This document shows, one piece after another, positions 42,490 to 61,063 of a stretch of 64,000 nucleotides of DNA. This DNA comes from Syngnathus acus (taxonomy: Eukaryota > Chordata > Actinopteri > Syngnathiformes > Syngnathidae), in NCBI RefSeq assembly GCF_901709675.1, contig NC_051096.1:3809001-3873000 (forward strand), given 5' to 3'. A program made the translations under genes and the position numbers. The notes beneath the pieces were generated by a model. That model did no database searches and had not been told where the DNA came from. It saw only the letters and a program-made list of their open reading frames with translations. Each line of letters starts with the position of its first letter. The first letter of the stretch is position 1.

Positions 42490-45400
42490 ATGTCCAGAGT
42501 CGCCAGCCTGTCCAAACTGCGGCAGGAGAGGATGAAGGAGATCAACTTGAGGGTGAGTAACCATCACGAGCACACTTAGGTTAAAAAAACCCCTCAAAAA
42601 GTCAACTTTATTTTCCGTGAATATCAACTATGAATTTTTCTCAGTGTGTTGTTACTTCCCCTTCTTGGGTTTCGCTGCCTTTTCCTGATTGTGACACACG
42701 GAAGAAGGGCCCCGCTCATACAGGCCTGAGCCCATCATGCCTATCTCATCAGAGTGCTGGGCCTGTGGGTGTAGGTCTGTGTGTGTGTGCGCTTTTGCTT
42801 GTACATAGTGTGTTTGCTCTTACTGGATTGTCGTTGCCATAGAAATGGCCGTGCGTGCGCTTGTGTGTGTGGTATATCTGCTCTGTGTGAAAATCTCCAG
42901 AGCCTCAAAAAGGTTGCAAAACGTGTCAGTGCAGGTGTGAGGGATTGGGATTGGATCAATTCATGTTTAAAAATGCTTTTGTTTCTTTATTATTATTTTT
43001 TTATTGTTCTCGATTCTGCAGAAGCTAACCAAGTTAAAAATGCTAATGTCGCTTATTGTAACGCCTACACGTGCGTACAAAATACTAATCCCAAATTTTG
43101 ATTAAACACAATTGTGTCTGCTTACTAGTACTCTACTTGGAACTTGAGAAATGTACAAAACGCTGTCGTCTGCATTTCACAAAATCTAAATCGGTGCAAG
43201 AGAACCAACTACAGGATGTGAATGCAAATGCCTTGTTTATGCTATCTACGTATTTATTTAATTTCCATGTATCCATTTTATTTTTCTGTATTTGACATTC
43301 ATGTGCTATTTAAAAAATAATAATAATCAGAAGTAACTGTTTCTTTAGTCATTTGTTTGGCTCAATATGTGCTTGCAGAATGGCTTGCACTCTGACTTCT
43401 GCTTTTACAGTGTGATCATCATGCCATCGACTCATCCACTACCTTCTTTTTGTCCACTACTGACACTTTGTTTTCATTATGGGTACATTTTAAAGTACAC
43501 ATTTATTAGAGTCAACAGAGTAAACCCTACAAACTGCAGTCGTCGCCTTCAAGCTTCCATCTTGGATTCAGCGTGTCGGACGGAGCCCAGCTTCACAATC
43601 TCACTTTGGATAGTCACGAATTGAAATATACAGATGTGAATACTGTCATGATGCATTTCTGTTGACTTTTTTTCCTCTCACCCAATCCCCCCAGAATAAA
43701 GAGCGAGAGCGCATGAGGGAGCGAGAGAAGGCAGCCCGGGAGAGGGAGGCCCATTACAACAACGGTCACCTCTTCACCTCCCTCACAGTTTCGGGAACCA
43801 CGCTGTGCTCTGCCTGCAACAAGAGCATCACGGCCAAGGAGGCGCTCTGCTGTCCCAGTAAGTCATGGCCAGTACAAAATGGTGGCAGACGCAATCGAGT
43901 GATGATACACCAAACGGAATAACACTGAGGTTTTGAGCAAACTAACTATAATTTTCACATTTTTCCCCCCAGCATGCAATGTGACCATCCACAACCGCTG
44001 CAGAGACGCTTTGCCCAACTGTGCCAAAGTCAAACAGCGAGTAAGATCCCAATTTAGAATATGTAATTTTGAAACTGTGCTTGATGTGTGGTTTCCTTTG
44101 AGAATTCTAATTAAAATTTCCATGTATGTCATCCACAGCAGCAGAAGACAGCGCTAATGCGCAACAGCTCGTTGCAGAATGTGAACATGCGCACAAGTAA
44201 GACACTTTGTCCCATTCTTAATCCTCTAATCATTTATTTTTTTTTTTTTTTCTGATGTTTTTGCTCATCTTCAATGTATAGATCCAATCATGCGTGAGCG
44301 TCCCACGTCGGCCATCTACCCTTCCGAAAGCCTCCGCCATTCCCTTCTCGGATCTCGTCGAGGGCGTTCTGGCCTCTCACTGTCCAAAAGTGTCTCCACG
44401 AACAACATTGCAGGGTGAGCAAGTTGTCAGCCTCAGACTAATGGAACCTTTTCAAGTTCTTACTTAATTATTTCCAAGTACGAGTTAATTTCAATAATCA
44501 AATAACCATTCTCATTCAAAACAGATTATCATTAGCTTAGTCAAAATGAACCAACTGATTAATTTAAAAAAATGCTTCATGCATGTGTACAATTTTCATT
44601 TGTTTCTGCCGCAGGAACCTGACCGACGACTCTCCTCTGGGCCTGCGGCGGATCTTGTCCCAGTCTACGGACTCCCTCAGCTTCAGGAACAGAGCCATGT
44701 CGATGGAGTCCCTCAACGACGACGGTACAAGGTCAACTTTGACTGCGAGGCCCACGGCTGAACCTCGCCCTTTATTAGTCGATGTTCTGGTTAAAGGCGA
44801 CTACTACTACACTTCCATCCTGGAGGAGATGGAGCTGGAAAGCGAGGACTTCAAGGCCGACTCGTGGAGCATGGCCGTCAACACAGATTATTTACACGCA
44901 CATAGCAAAAATGTCATCAAGAGGCAGGATGTCATTTATGGTGACGACTTCTTACCCCGCCCATCTGCACTTGAGTAAAGAAACCACAAAGCAACCCAGA
45001 TTCTACTATGTGATGTCTCCACCCAGAGTTAATCCAGACTGAGGTGCACCACATGCGCACGCTGCGCATCATGCAAAGGGTGTTCCGGCAGGGCCTGCTG
45101 GAGGAGCTGCAGCTGGACCCGAGCACCGTGCACGCCTTGTTCCCCTGCCTGGATCAGCTGATCGGCATCCACTCTCACTTCCTGTTGCAGTTGCTGCTGC
45201 GCCGCAACGCCAGCCTGCAGCCTGACTCCGACTGCAACTTCACCATACACCGCCTGGGTGACATACTGCTGGAGCAGGTCAGTTTATATCCACTGGTGTT
45301 TCCCAAAACTGACCATCATGGTCAAATTTTCTCCATGGGGACCAGAACCTGAACTCAAGAGACACGAGCATTACAAATAATAAAAAAACAGCATGCTTCA

Positions 45401-48400
45401 GAAAATGCTTGCTGCTGATTTTTGGTTTAATTTTTAGTCTCCCTGGAAGTGCATTTTTACAGGACGTTTTGATTTGTGTTTCCAGTTCTCCGGCCAGAGT
45501 GCTGACGACATGCAGAAGACCTACGCAGAGTTCTGCAGTCGCCACATAAAGGCGGTCAAGTTGTACAAGTCACTAATGGCCAGGGACAAGCGGTTTCAGT
45601 GCTTCATTCGAGTGAGAGACAAAAATGAGAAAAAAATAAATGAAGTGATTGGATGGCGAGTTTAAGTTTTGTACTCATGTATGTTTGTATGCAGCGTGTG
45701 AGTCGAGGACCCTGGCTGCGTTGCCATGGTATCCAGGAATGCATTTTGTTGGTGACTCAGCGCATATCCAAGTACCCCGTCCTCATTCAGCGTATTCTGG
45801 AGAATACCGTCGGTGAATTGTCACTCTTTAATTTTCAGCATTCACACAGTTAGACATCCACAATTCCATAGGATTTTATTTATTTTATCTAACAGAAGAT
45901 GAAGTAGAAGCATCCTCCATAGCCCAAGCTCTATCCATGGTCAGAGATCTTCTCAACTCAATAGATCAACAGGTAATCTCACATTTAAAAAAAAAAAAAA
46001 AAAAAGACTCATGCACTGGTTTTTGATCGTGACATCACGACCTGTATGGCAGATGGAGGAGCTGGAGAAGACACAGCGAATGCAGGAGATCCAGGCCAAA
46101 CTGGACCAGCGGTCCGAGACCCGGGTTAGGGACGGCGGACTTTTCAGGCCTGTCGAGCTGCTCCGCCGCAAACTCGTCTACGAGGGAACACTAATGTGGA
46201 AAACTCCCGGATCCCGACTCAAAGGTGAAAAAAATAGTACTAATGTGGTACGCGTGAGCTGAAGTCCGTACTAGTGGCTGGTCAGTAGATGGCATTAGGG
46301 TCCACACCACCTCTAGTGAAACTAAAATGTCAGATACTGCTTGAGCCTAGTTTTATTTCTGTGAACATAATTCAATTCATCTTTTGTAGTGACTCGCTTA
46401 GCTTTTCTTTTCTTCACTGCTACAATTGTTAGGCTGACACTCGAGCTTTAAAAACAAGACACTTGCACTTCCCTGGCACTCGCTCATTATTTTGATCTAT
46501 ATTTACACGCATACAAGTCTTTTCAAAGTCTTCTCACCCCCTCTAAGAGCGCTGTCAAAATGAAGCGCCCTCCCTTAGAACCCGATGCGAGTGGGCTTTG
46601 CGGGGATCATTCGTACCCTCTGCAACCATCTTGGAACTGGCCTGTATTGTTGTGGCCTTTTGCTCTCTTGATAGGCAATCAAGGGAAGTGCTGCAGTCAT
46701 TACAACTCGATGTACAAATTGTTCTCATGTCAAAGCACTTTTATTAATAAATCCTTGTGATATTTAATTGGTTGTACACATCTGACTGCAGTATTTTTGT
46801 GTAGATTTGCACGTCTTACTGATGGCGGACATCCTGGTGTTTCTTCAGGAGAAAGACCAGAGGTACATCTTTCCATGCCTGGTAAGTTACACAAAGCTGT
46901 ATTTAGAGTTACGTATGCGTCGCCAATGTGCACTGACAACATTCGTCCCTCTCCAGGACAAGCCCCCCGTGCTGTCCTTGCAGAACGTCATCGTGAGGGA
47001 CATAGCCAACCAGGAGCGCGGCATGTTCCTCATCAGCGATTGCTCGCCACCGGAGATGTACGAGGTGCACGCCGCCTCCAGGGAGGACAAGAACATGTGG
47101 ATACGGCACATCCAGCGCACAGTCAACAAGTGGGGCCACAAGTTAGACCACACATAAATCTTAATACGGACGATGTGTTTATTCATGTTTGTTGTTTCTT
47201 TGCAGGTGTCCATCTCGTGAGGAGTTCCCCCTCATAGAGACGGAGCACAAAGCCCATCTGAGGAGACTCAAAGGTCTGTTTAACCCTAAATGAGCCAACC
47301 AATCAACAAGTGCATTCATTGATTGGCTGGTTGATTGTTCCACGGTGGCAGCGGATCTCCAGCAGAAGGACCGGGAAATACTGGAGCTCCTGCAGGAGAG
47401 GGTGACCCTGTTCTGCGAGCTGGCCCAGGTGAGTTGCCAGGATGACCTGGAGCCTCCCGTCACGCGCTACCTGTTCAGGGCGGACACCCCGCAAGCTCCA
47501 CGGGCGGAGAAGTTTCTGCTAGATGCCACGGCCGAGGGTAAGATAACAAATATGATCTTACTACAACATCACCAGGGGTGGTGCTCGTGTGATCGTGATG
47601 TTTCTCTCCAGTGGACCGACTCAGCGAACTTCTGCTGGGCTCCAGCGTCGACGTTCCTCTCCTGTGCCATCATAACAACTTGGACATCACAAATGCCAGT
47701 AATTTAATTTTCAATTCCTTCTTGTTTTTTGGCATTTCTTGGTGTTCCTTTTATTTTGCAGTGTTTTTTCCTCTGTGCAGGTGATCATGTTCTTCTCATC
47801 AATGGAGCTAATGAGTTGCCAGCCACAAAGGTGAGTTTTGGCTCAATATACACTCACTTGCACTATAATATGAGCTATTTGCTAAAAACGACTCTTTTGT
47901 GTTTGTGTTGAACAGGAGGTCTGTCAGAGGCTGATGAATCTCAGCGTTTGTCTTCATGCACTCCAGGTAAGTTGTGTACACCAGCAAACACTTCCATGTT
48001 CTTTTTATAATAGGAGCAAACACTTTCTTTTGACTGACAACTGCATCAGCTCAACAAATTGTCTTCAATTATTTATTTTTTTACATAATACCTGATAACA
48101 AATGAGCGGGCCTTTTCACAACCACTATAAATACACAACACTGTATTAGAATCTTACAACCACAACTTCCTAATACTCTTAAGACTGTTTTCAAATTTCA
48201 AAGGCTGCTGTCATCAAACAAGACTCCATCCTGGAGCTGCTGCTGCAGCAGGAGGACCCGGCATCGCCGGTGTCGGCGGGATCCTGGCGGCAAAACCGCG
48301 AGGCCGCCAGCGGCGCCACCATCGGTGAGCTGGCCCTGCTGCAGAGGCAGCACAGCCTGCTGCAGGAGGAGCTGCTGAGGCTGCGCAACGCTGAGACTCG

Positions 48401-48988
48401 CTTCAAGGACAGCGAGAAGGCTCGGGCCAAGCTGGAGAAGCAGGTCCGACACATGAAGGGCTGCGGCGAGGCCGTGTCCTCGTACGAGCACTGCGATACA
48501 GCCTCTCAAGTAAGAACACCACAAACGTGTGTGCTGAATTTCCTCCCGGGGATCAATAAAGTATCTACTATCTATCAAGGTCTATGTGAATTAATTTTAT
48601 GTTTTTTTTGCACACTAATTTGATACTTGTGCAGCCTGGAAAGGAAGGCCTGAGTGCAAGTTCCGAGTGGGACAACGGGGCACGCCAATCAAACGCTCCT
48701 CGGGGAGGCAGCGACGAGGAGGTCAACATGACGTCTGATGATGATGTGGAAGAAGAGGAAGAGGAGGAGGAGGCATCTCAAAGCTCCAGAGGTTCGACAG
48801 AACAGCCATTTTTTTGAAGCAGCCATTTTAATTGACCCACTTCTAGGGGTCTTTCAAAGACTGACAAATCCTACAGATGAATCATCATAAAACAGGAAAC
48901 TCAACCCGTTCTTGATGCTTGTTAATTTGATGCTAATACCACTTTTTTCCTCACCACAGACTTCCAAGAAATTCCAGAGGAGATCTGA
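42490..48988 (+). CDS. arhgef2: Rho guanine nucleotide exchange factor 2 (GEF-H1)
   Basis: Twenty-two coding exons: 42490-42552, 43695-43857, 43973-44040, 44139-44196, 44282-44414, 44615-44724, 44797-44940, 45027-45277, 45486-45611, 45695-45812, 45896-45972, 46053-46224, 46805-46881, 46957-47129, 47206-47273, 47352-47537, 47612-47698, 47781-47830, 47916-47966, 48204-48509, 48635-48791, 48960-48988; total 2667 nt, 888 residues. Domains: C1 zinc finger ([19 protein letters not shown] to CNVTIHNRC); microtubule/14-3-3 region ([20 protein letters not shown]); DH domain ([48 protein letters not shown]); PH domain ([37 protein letters not shown]); C-terminal coiled coil ([19 protein letters not shown]); acidic tail ending [12 protein letters not shown]1 is held inactive on microtubules and activates RhoA when released. 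Exons 6 and 7 are separated by a 72-base in-frame gap that could be retained. Human ARHGEF2 neighbours SSR2 as I recall; ssr2 is 11 kb away here. Confidence 0.95.
46225..46804 (+). other. arhgef2: arhgef2 intron 12
   Basis: A 580-base intron between the end of the DH-PH linker and the PH domain. No embedded gene or repeat recognised. Confidence 0.8.
48534..48581 (+). mobile_element. 3' end fragment of a fish LINE/SINE-type retroelement
   Basis: GGGGATCAATAAAGTATCTA followed by CTATCTATC is a common 3' tail motif of dispersed retroelements in fish genomes as I remember them. Only the last ~50 bases are present, inside arhgef2 intron 20. Family assignment from memory only. Confidence 0.45.
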
Positions 48989-49792
48989 TCTTCCACCAAC
49001 AAGCTAAGTGACCCGCACACTCCAATAGAAAAACCATTATGCTGCAATGTACGTATCTGCGTCTTGAATGAATTATTACTTAAATTATTGAGTCGCTTTG
49101 CTTTCCTCACTTAAGGGCTTGTGCGTGGAGTCGTTTGCATGATTACTTACTGAATAAAAGGGTGAGGTGTTGTGAACTAATCTACGAATTCACACTACTA
49201 CACAGATGTGCTGTTCAACAATATTATTTTGTGCTATTATCTTGACATTTTTAACTTAATCACATAAAGTCTAAGTCATTTCAAAGTTTTTATTACAGTG
49301 GTATCTCAACTTACTAGTTTTTCCAGCCAAGGCTCACTAGCGTTATGCTAACACACAAAGCAAAATGTCATATATGGGCTAATGAAACTAGCATCAATAT
49401 TGTGGTGTTAAAACCCTTTAAGCAATGGACGTTTAAGCACAAATATACATCAACACATGTCGACAGATAGTACAACAATGCTCATAGTCATATTCCGTAT
49501 ATATGAAAACGGCATCAATTCAGAAGCATGCGTGTTTTCAGTGTCATAGACTCCAGCATATGTATTCTTTAAAACTCTTTGACAAGTTTCTGACTGTAAA
49601 AAGAGCTCTTGTTGCACTTTCCAATTTGTTACAAGTTGCCAGGTGACCTTTCTGTATACAAGATAATTATTATATTATGACGTTAAGATGATACTGTATA
49701 ACATGAAAGGCGATGCTCACATATATTGTAAACACAGAAGAACGAATCTATTGTCATATTAATACGAAATGTATTGTCTCCTCATCAATAAA
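48989..49792 (+). other. arhgef2: arhgef2 3' UTR
   Basis: No coding exon after the TGA at 48986-48988. AATAAA sequences occur near 49153 and at 49787-49792; the second would give a UTR of about 0.8 kb. Confidence 0.5.
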
Positions 49793-51115
49793 CCTTTCAT
49801 ACCACCAAAGTAGGATGTGAAGGTTGATGCCGCCAAGAAAGAACCACACGCACACTTATGCACAGTCCCTCATCCTAATCCCACAGACAATGTCAGCCAA
49901 AAGATGGTTATTAATAACCCGCAGGGGCCCACAGAGAGGAATAACTGACATAGTCACAGCCCCCTTGTTGCCCCCACCCCCACCTCCATCGGGCCATATA
50001 TACGCTTGTCGTTGCCACTGTGCCCCCCTCTCCCAGGAGACCCCCAATTATAGTCGGCGCAGGCCAGGTGATGGACTACAGTTACAAGGCAGGAATGTCC
50101 AGCCACCGACTCTTCTGTGTGTGCCGTCCGGTTGGACATCTCTTGCTCGTTTGTCGTGTCCCACACAGACGACTCACAATGCATTTTAATGACATGCTTT
50201 ATTGCGCATCCTTTCTATTTGAGCCTCACTGTTTGATTTGCAATTTATTCGGCTCAGCTTTAGTATTAACACAACTGTAAATAAATGAGTGATTATTCTT
50301 TTCAAATCACAATTCAATTACATTTCTTATGAGGTGCCAACTCCCAGTTAATGTGTTTGGATGTCATTTGTGTCCAACAGGTTGCAACAAAGTAACTGCA
50401 ATCCTAACTAGTGATATAATACAACTGCAAAAAAATCATGCCTGTATTTTAGTACTGTTAAGTATTTATTATTGAAGACAATCAGGAAGTGAAGCCACAT
50501 ACATGCACAGAGACACACACACTCACATTTTCTCACACATGTGCGTGCACACACACTATCTCTCACAAGTTTGTAAGCTGGTGTGGGACATGCTGTCGTT
50601 GACGTTGAGTCAGAGAGCAAGCGGCGGGGCTGTGGCATTACAGTATGTCGCAGTGCAAACTCACAGTGTCACACCAGATTAGAACAGACTTGTGCTCACT
50701 TGACGGCGTCAACAGCTGTGAGTCAACATGCTAAACTAGTAGCATTACTCACGGCACACACACACACACACAGTAACCTTTTCTTATTTCGACCAGAACA
50801 AGACGACGACTCAGATAATGGGTTGAGGCTAAGCTTGCAAAAGTCACATGACCAAACCCAGGTAACAGGTGAGCTCCTGATGGTACTGTGATGTCATTTT
50901 CAGTCGGCAGCAAGTGGCAGTGCAAGACAAAATATGTGAAGGTAAAAGAAAAATTACATTTTAAAATTAATAACAAAATGCTGGAATCATATTTAAAAAT
51001 AAAAAACAAAGTGAAAGGAGAAGCGCAGGATGCTGCAAGTCAGGGTGTGTCCAAATGGAGGGTGCGTCCACAGGGATGATCCCAAAGTGGGGGCGTCCCC
51101 CTCCTCGGCCCCCCG
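49793..51115 (+). other. tpm3: Upstream region of tpm3
   Basis: About 1.3 kb without coding exons, with CA/TG-rich simple repeats (50510-50560, 50753-50772). A MEF2-type site (TTATTAATAA, 49908-49917) is in line with muscle expression of the downstream gene but is unproven. Confidence 0.45.
49908..49917 (+). promoter_or_regulatory. tpm3: MEF2-like site (TTATTAATAA)
   Basis: Fits the YTA(A/T)4TAR MEF2 consensus, about 1.2 kb upstream of the tpm3 TATA box. One 10-base match in AT-containing DNA is weak evidence alone. Confidence 0.3.
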
Positions 51116-51123
51116 TATAAAAG
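51116..51123 (+). promoter_or_regulatory. tpm3: TATA box of tpm3
   Basis: TATAAAAG in a GC-rich surround, 138 bases before the tpm3 ATG. Initiation is expected near 51147, giving a 5' UTR of about 115 bases, apparently in the same exon as the start codon. A strong TATA box fits a high-output sarcomeric gene. Confidence 0.75.
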
Positions 51124-51261
51124 TCCGCCCTCCATCTTGGTCAGAGTTTGGTGTCTCATCCCCGTTGCCAGACTTGGGCATCCGTCATCCCGTCCTTCTG
51201 TCCGTTCTTCTCATCTCATTGTCCTCTCTGCTAAAGAAAAGAATAACAATAGTAAGCCAAA

Positions 51262-53546
<2,285 letters not shown>

Positions 53547-54282
53547 ACACCCAGGAAGCCTTACTCCCCTCCACCTCTTCTTCCTCTTCCACAACGTTTC
53601 TCGCACTTTCAGAACCTTCATCCATTTTCTGTACCGCTTTATCCTCACTGTTTTGCAAAATCCAACCCAAAACTTTCATTTCGGTCCCTGTCAAATCTTT
53701 TCTTTGTAAGTCTTTGTAACGCTATTAAAAATTCGAGGAAGGTCTTGCTTTTCAGCCTTTTTCATATTTCAAAGTGGACAAAAATATCTGGGGATGGAGC
53801 GGATTTCCTTCAATGATCTAGACCAGCCCAAAATAAGCAAGTTGTTTGGTGAGTTGTATTATTTTCTAATTTCATGAAGGAGATAACACAACGTGGATAA
53901 AAGCTAAAACATGACCAAGCATAGCCTGTACAGTTATTTAAACAATTAATTCTTTCTTATGGGGGATTAAGGTTGAGGTAGGAATGTTTTTGAAATGGAA
54001 AGTCAACATTGAGCTTTTGGAGGGCATAAAATGCAGGGAAAAACAAAGTTTTCATGCTGCTGTTTTTTCCACTCACATTTCCCATGACAGGATGACATTT
54101 CAAGCATTTGGCCGTTGTATTTGCATGCATAGTTAATGTGCCTCATGGATATGAAATGAAATGCTCAAATGCCTTTCCATACAACATTTCTTGATCTTAT
54201 GCTACATCCACATTGAGAATGGAGCAGATTGCCAAGTAAAAAGTCTCTCCTTAGGTTCACCGCTGCCCTCTTGTGGCTGATT
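53547..54282. other. tpm3 3' UTR and spacer to the DAPK2-like gene
   Basis: No coding exon. ATTAAA at 53724-53729 is a plausible tpm3 poly(A) signal. The rest includes the 3' UTR of the opposite-strand kinase gene, and a CTCF-like CCACAAGAGGGCAG on the minus strand at 54263-54276, just past the kinase stop. Confidence 0.45.
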
Positions 54283-56967
<2,685 letters not shown>

Positions 56968-57065
56968 GTTGATTCACTTTCAAGGGCTGTTTCCTCTTCT
57001 TCCTCCGCGGCTGGTTAATTTAGATTAAACCACAAGTGGCGCATGATCATCCACAGCGTTGGGAC
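56968..57065 (-). other. 5' UTR part of kinase exon 2
   Basis: An acceptor (TTTGTTTAG, AG at 57067-57066) precedes the start-codon exon, giving 98 bases of 5' UTR in this exon and implying a leader exon further upstream. Confidence 0.55.
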
Positions 57066-57067
57066 CT

Positions 57068-58685
57068 AAACAAAAATCAACACTCAATAATTTTCCCGAG
57101 TTCAATTCAACAAAATCCATAGCATTGCTAAATGCCCAAATCCTTTTTTATTGTCACCCATGAATTTTCACATTCATTGTTTTTAAACAGAAAAGCTAAA
57201 AAAAAAAAAAAAGTAAGGCAAAAAGTAGGGTTGTTTATTGACTGAGATTAGAATTTACTTGCAATCCAGAATATAAATAAATTAAATGAATAAAAAACGC
57301 TTCTTGATGCTGGATTTGTTGTCCCCCTCCCTTGACTCGGTGGTCACAGCACAACATGAAGTCTGAGGACATCAGTTTTGCAAGTTGTGTTCAACTTCCA
57401 CTTTCTATCTGACTTCCCAGTTTACAGCATGGAGCTACAGTTCAACCATGAGCTGTAGTTGATGTATTAGCTGTATTACATGTATTTGCACAGCACCCCT
57501 CCCAAAAAAAAAAAGGATGTTTATTTAACTTGGAATGACAACATGGAGCATTCGTGGAGTTGCTTTCAATGACCTTAGCTTCATTTGTGTTGACCATGAG
57601 CCTCCAACTTCCGTTTCTGTTTCTATCTGACATGTTCGGTTGAAATCCAGTAAATGAAGGAGTGGCCAGTCTCAAGGGAATGACGTGCATGTTCTGCAGT
57701 CATTAGAAAGCATGCCGTGCATTCAATTCCTCTGATGCGTTGTTAATAACTTGCAATTGTTTTATTGCATCAACCTTTTTTTCCTCTCTTTGGTTACAAG
57801 ACATTCCAGAAAGCTGGGAATTGTTTCACACTGTGCTACGACAAGCTGCAATCATGTAATTCCGGCTAAGCAACTGAAATTACAAGAAACAATAATGAAA
57901 CTGTGATGTCTCTAAATGTTCTTAACTCGTGTTTTCACGCTAGCATGGCATAGAGCTGCAAAATGCCGCCTATTTGACGGCCTCCTGCGTTGGCATGTGG
58001 CACCCCCGCAGTGAAGCTGTCAAACTATAATGAGCAGGCTGTCCTTCCAACTCATTCTTAGCGCACTGTTAAATCTTATTTGATGGAGTTTTGTGCTGAT
58101 AACACAATAATGAGTCATACTCGCCAGTTTCAAGATTCTCAGCATGCACGAAAAGCCAAAAAATTTGGAATTTGAAAGTGCACCTGCAAAGTTAGGAAAA
58201 CAAATTGCCCACCACAATAATCTCAGCTATTAACATGTAATTAGCTGCACGTTAATCATGACAGGACACACAAAAAAAGGCTCATAGACCAATAACTAAG
58301 ATTTGAATGATTTCATCCCCACCTGCAATTTCAATATTAATCATATTTTAGTCAATAATATCTCAATAAGGCTCTATTTGGCATCAACTGACCTAAAAAT
58401 ATGAGGAAAAGTCTGTCTAATGTTCAGGCAGCCATTGTGACATATCAGCTAAATAATGTAACCTGACACTACGTTCTTAAACAGTTTAAAAGTAAAAATA
58501 GTCAAATACTTGGATGTAGTGTCTCAACATGTCCATCTCGTACATGTCAACCTGTTGTGACATGTCGAGGATATGGGCGCTATACAAATAAGAACACTTG
58601 ACTTTTAGTAAGACTATTGATCATATAAAATACAGTGGCAAAGAGCATCGAGTGAAGGTATGCGGGCCGAAGGGAGCTTACTCAC
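57068..58685 (-). other. Leader intron of the DAPK2-like gene
   Basis: About 1.6 kb between the putative noncoding exon and the ATG exon. AT-rich, with A-runs (57199-57212, 57506-57514); no embedded gene recognised. Confidence 0.45.
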
Positions 58686-58900
58686 CCGGTGCAAGATGTG
58701 TTGCTCTCGGTTGGGTTCCCGTGTGAATGCTCGCAGTGTCAAACTCACGACGGTGATGACGTAGGCTGGGAATGCGGAAAGCACTTGCACGTCACGACGT
58801 TCTGTCCGAATTAGCTTCACAGCAGACGGGTCTTTTCGGTTCCGAACGACAAGGGTGCGTTCATGGCGCCTCCCAATAAGGGAATTTTGATGCCTCGCTG
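58686..58900 (-). other. Putative 5' noncoding exon of the DAPK2-like gene
   Basis: On the minus strand the block ends ...CACCGG followed by a consensus GTGAGTAAG donor at 58685. It is relatively GC-rich, with a TGACGTA CRE-like sequence at 58757-58763. The 5' limit is not visible. Confidence 0.4.
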
Positions 58901-58949
58901 GCGTTTCCTTCTGATTTCGCAATAACGCCTCATTTGTTTTTATTGTCAG

Positions 58950-59391
58950 GAGTGCATGAATGAACGACGCGCGCTTTCACAATAAAACCGGAACTACTTC
59001 AATGTTAACTTCATAAATTTATACAGTATATTGTTTTAATGTCATAGCACAACAAAAACATAAATTTTGCCCAATATCTGGATTAAAATAACAATAATAA
59101 GGCACCTATTTCATGGGCTAATTGAAACTGGTGTTTAAAATCTTTTAAATCAATCTTATGGTGTAGTGCAATTTATTTAAAACTGTTAGTCTTAATATAC
59201 TCTGTAAAGCCCTGACAATAACTACGGAGCATAATGTAATGAATAAAATAAAGTTAGTGTTAAACTATAACTGTTTCAAGTTGATTTTGTGGTTAAAACC
59301 ACTTTCAATTTAGATGAGTAATTGGGTGTCATGTGTTTATTGTATTTAGAATAAAGGTCGATAGAATAGAGTACACAAATGAAACCAGGCA
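58950..59391. other. Spacer between the kinase gene and ssr2
   Basis: AT-rich intergenic DNA with no gene or recognisable element. Confidence 0.5.
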
Positions 59392-59818
59392 CATCCATGT
59401 TTAGTAAAAAAAAACACCTTGTTTTTATTGATAATGAAGTCTAACAACTTCAAAACCAAGTTCAATCTACAGTTACAAACAGTAATAACTGCCGCTGTAA
59501 ATGTTCTCTCGTTAAGAACCTGTTTTCATCCAGGTTTAGTAAAAAAAACACCTTGTTTTTATTGATATTGAAGTCTAACAACTTCAAAACTGAGTTCAAG
59601 CTACAGTAATAACTGCTGCTGTAAATGTTCTCTCATTAATACAGGGATGAGAATTTTCCGCAGATCCGTGTTTTTTTCCCGTTGAAAGTATCATTTTCGT
59701 GAATCGTGTAAATCCGTTGAGAAAATGTTTATATAGGGAGGGGGGGTGGCTATATATATACCAGACCCCCGGCTACTTTTCACATTTGCCATTCTCATCC
59801 CTGCATTAAGAACCTGTT
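59392..59818. repeat. Tandem duplication (about 135-bp unit), second copy interrupted
   Basis: Copy 1 (59392-59526) and copy 2 (59527-59641, continued 59804-59818) share long runs such as GTTTAGTAAAAAAAACACC, TTGTTTTTATTGAT, GAAGTCTAACAACTTCAAAA and TGTAAATGTTCTCTC. Offsets are 134-135 bases. Both copies contain a minus-strand AATAAA (59424-59429 and 59558-59563), so the duplication doubled a candidate ssr2 poly(A) signal. Copy 2 was later split by a MITE. Confidence 0.85.
59642..59803. mobile_element. hAT-type MITE, 162 bp
   Basis: The element starts CAGGGATGAGAAT and ends ATTCTCATCCCTG, a perfect 13-bp terminal inverted repeat with the CAGGG end typical of hAT elements. It is flanked by 8-bp direct repeats CATTAATA (59634-59641) and CATTAAGA (59804-59811), 7 of 8 identical; hAT elements duplicate 8 bases. 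The uninterrupted copy 1 of the surrounding tandem repeat has CGTTAAGAACCTG at this place, which acts as the empty site. It has no coding capacity; the middle has a TATATA-bordered G-rich stretch. Confidence 0.85.
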
Positions 59819-59983
59819 TTTTGACATTGAATAACTCGCACACCTTTCAACCCCCAATATGGGTCATTAAGCTTCTCAGACCTCCTGCGCCCACTTAACC
59901 CCTTACATACCAACCCACCCCTTCAGTCTGAAACCCTAAACAAAACAAACGACAACAAAGGTGTATTTTTTCTTTTTCTTTCT

Positions 59984-61063
<1,080 letters not shown>

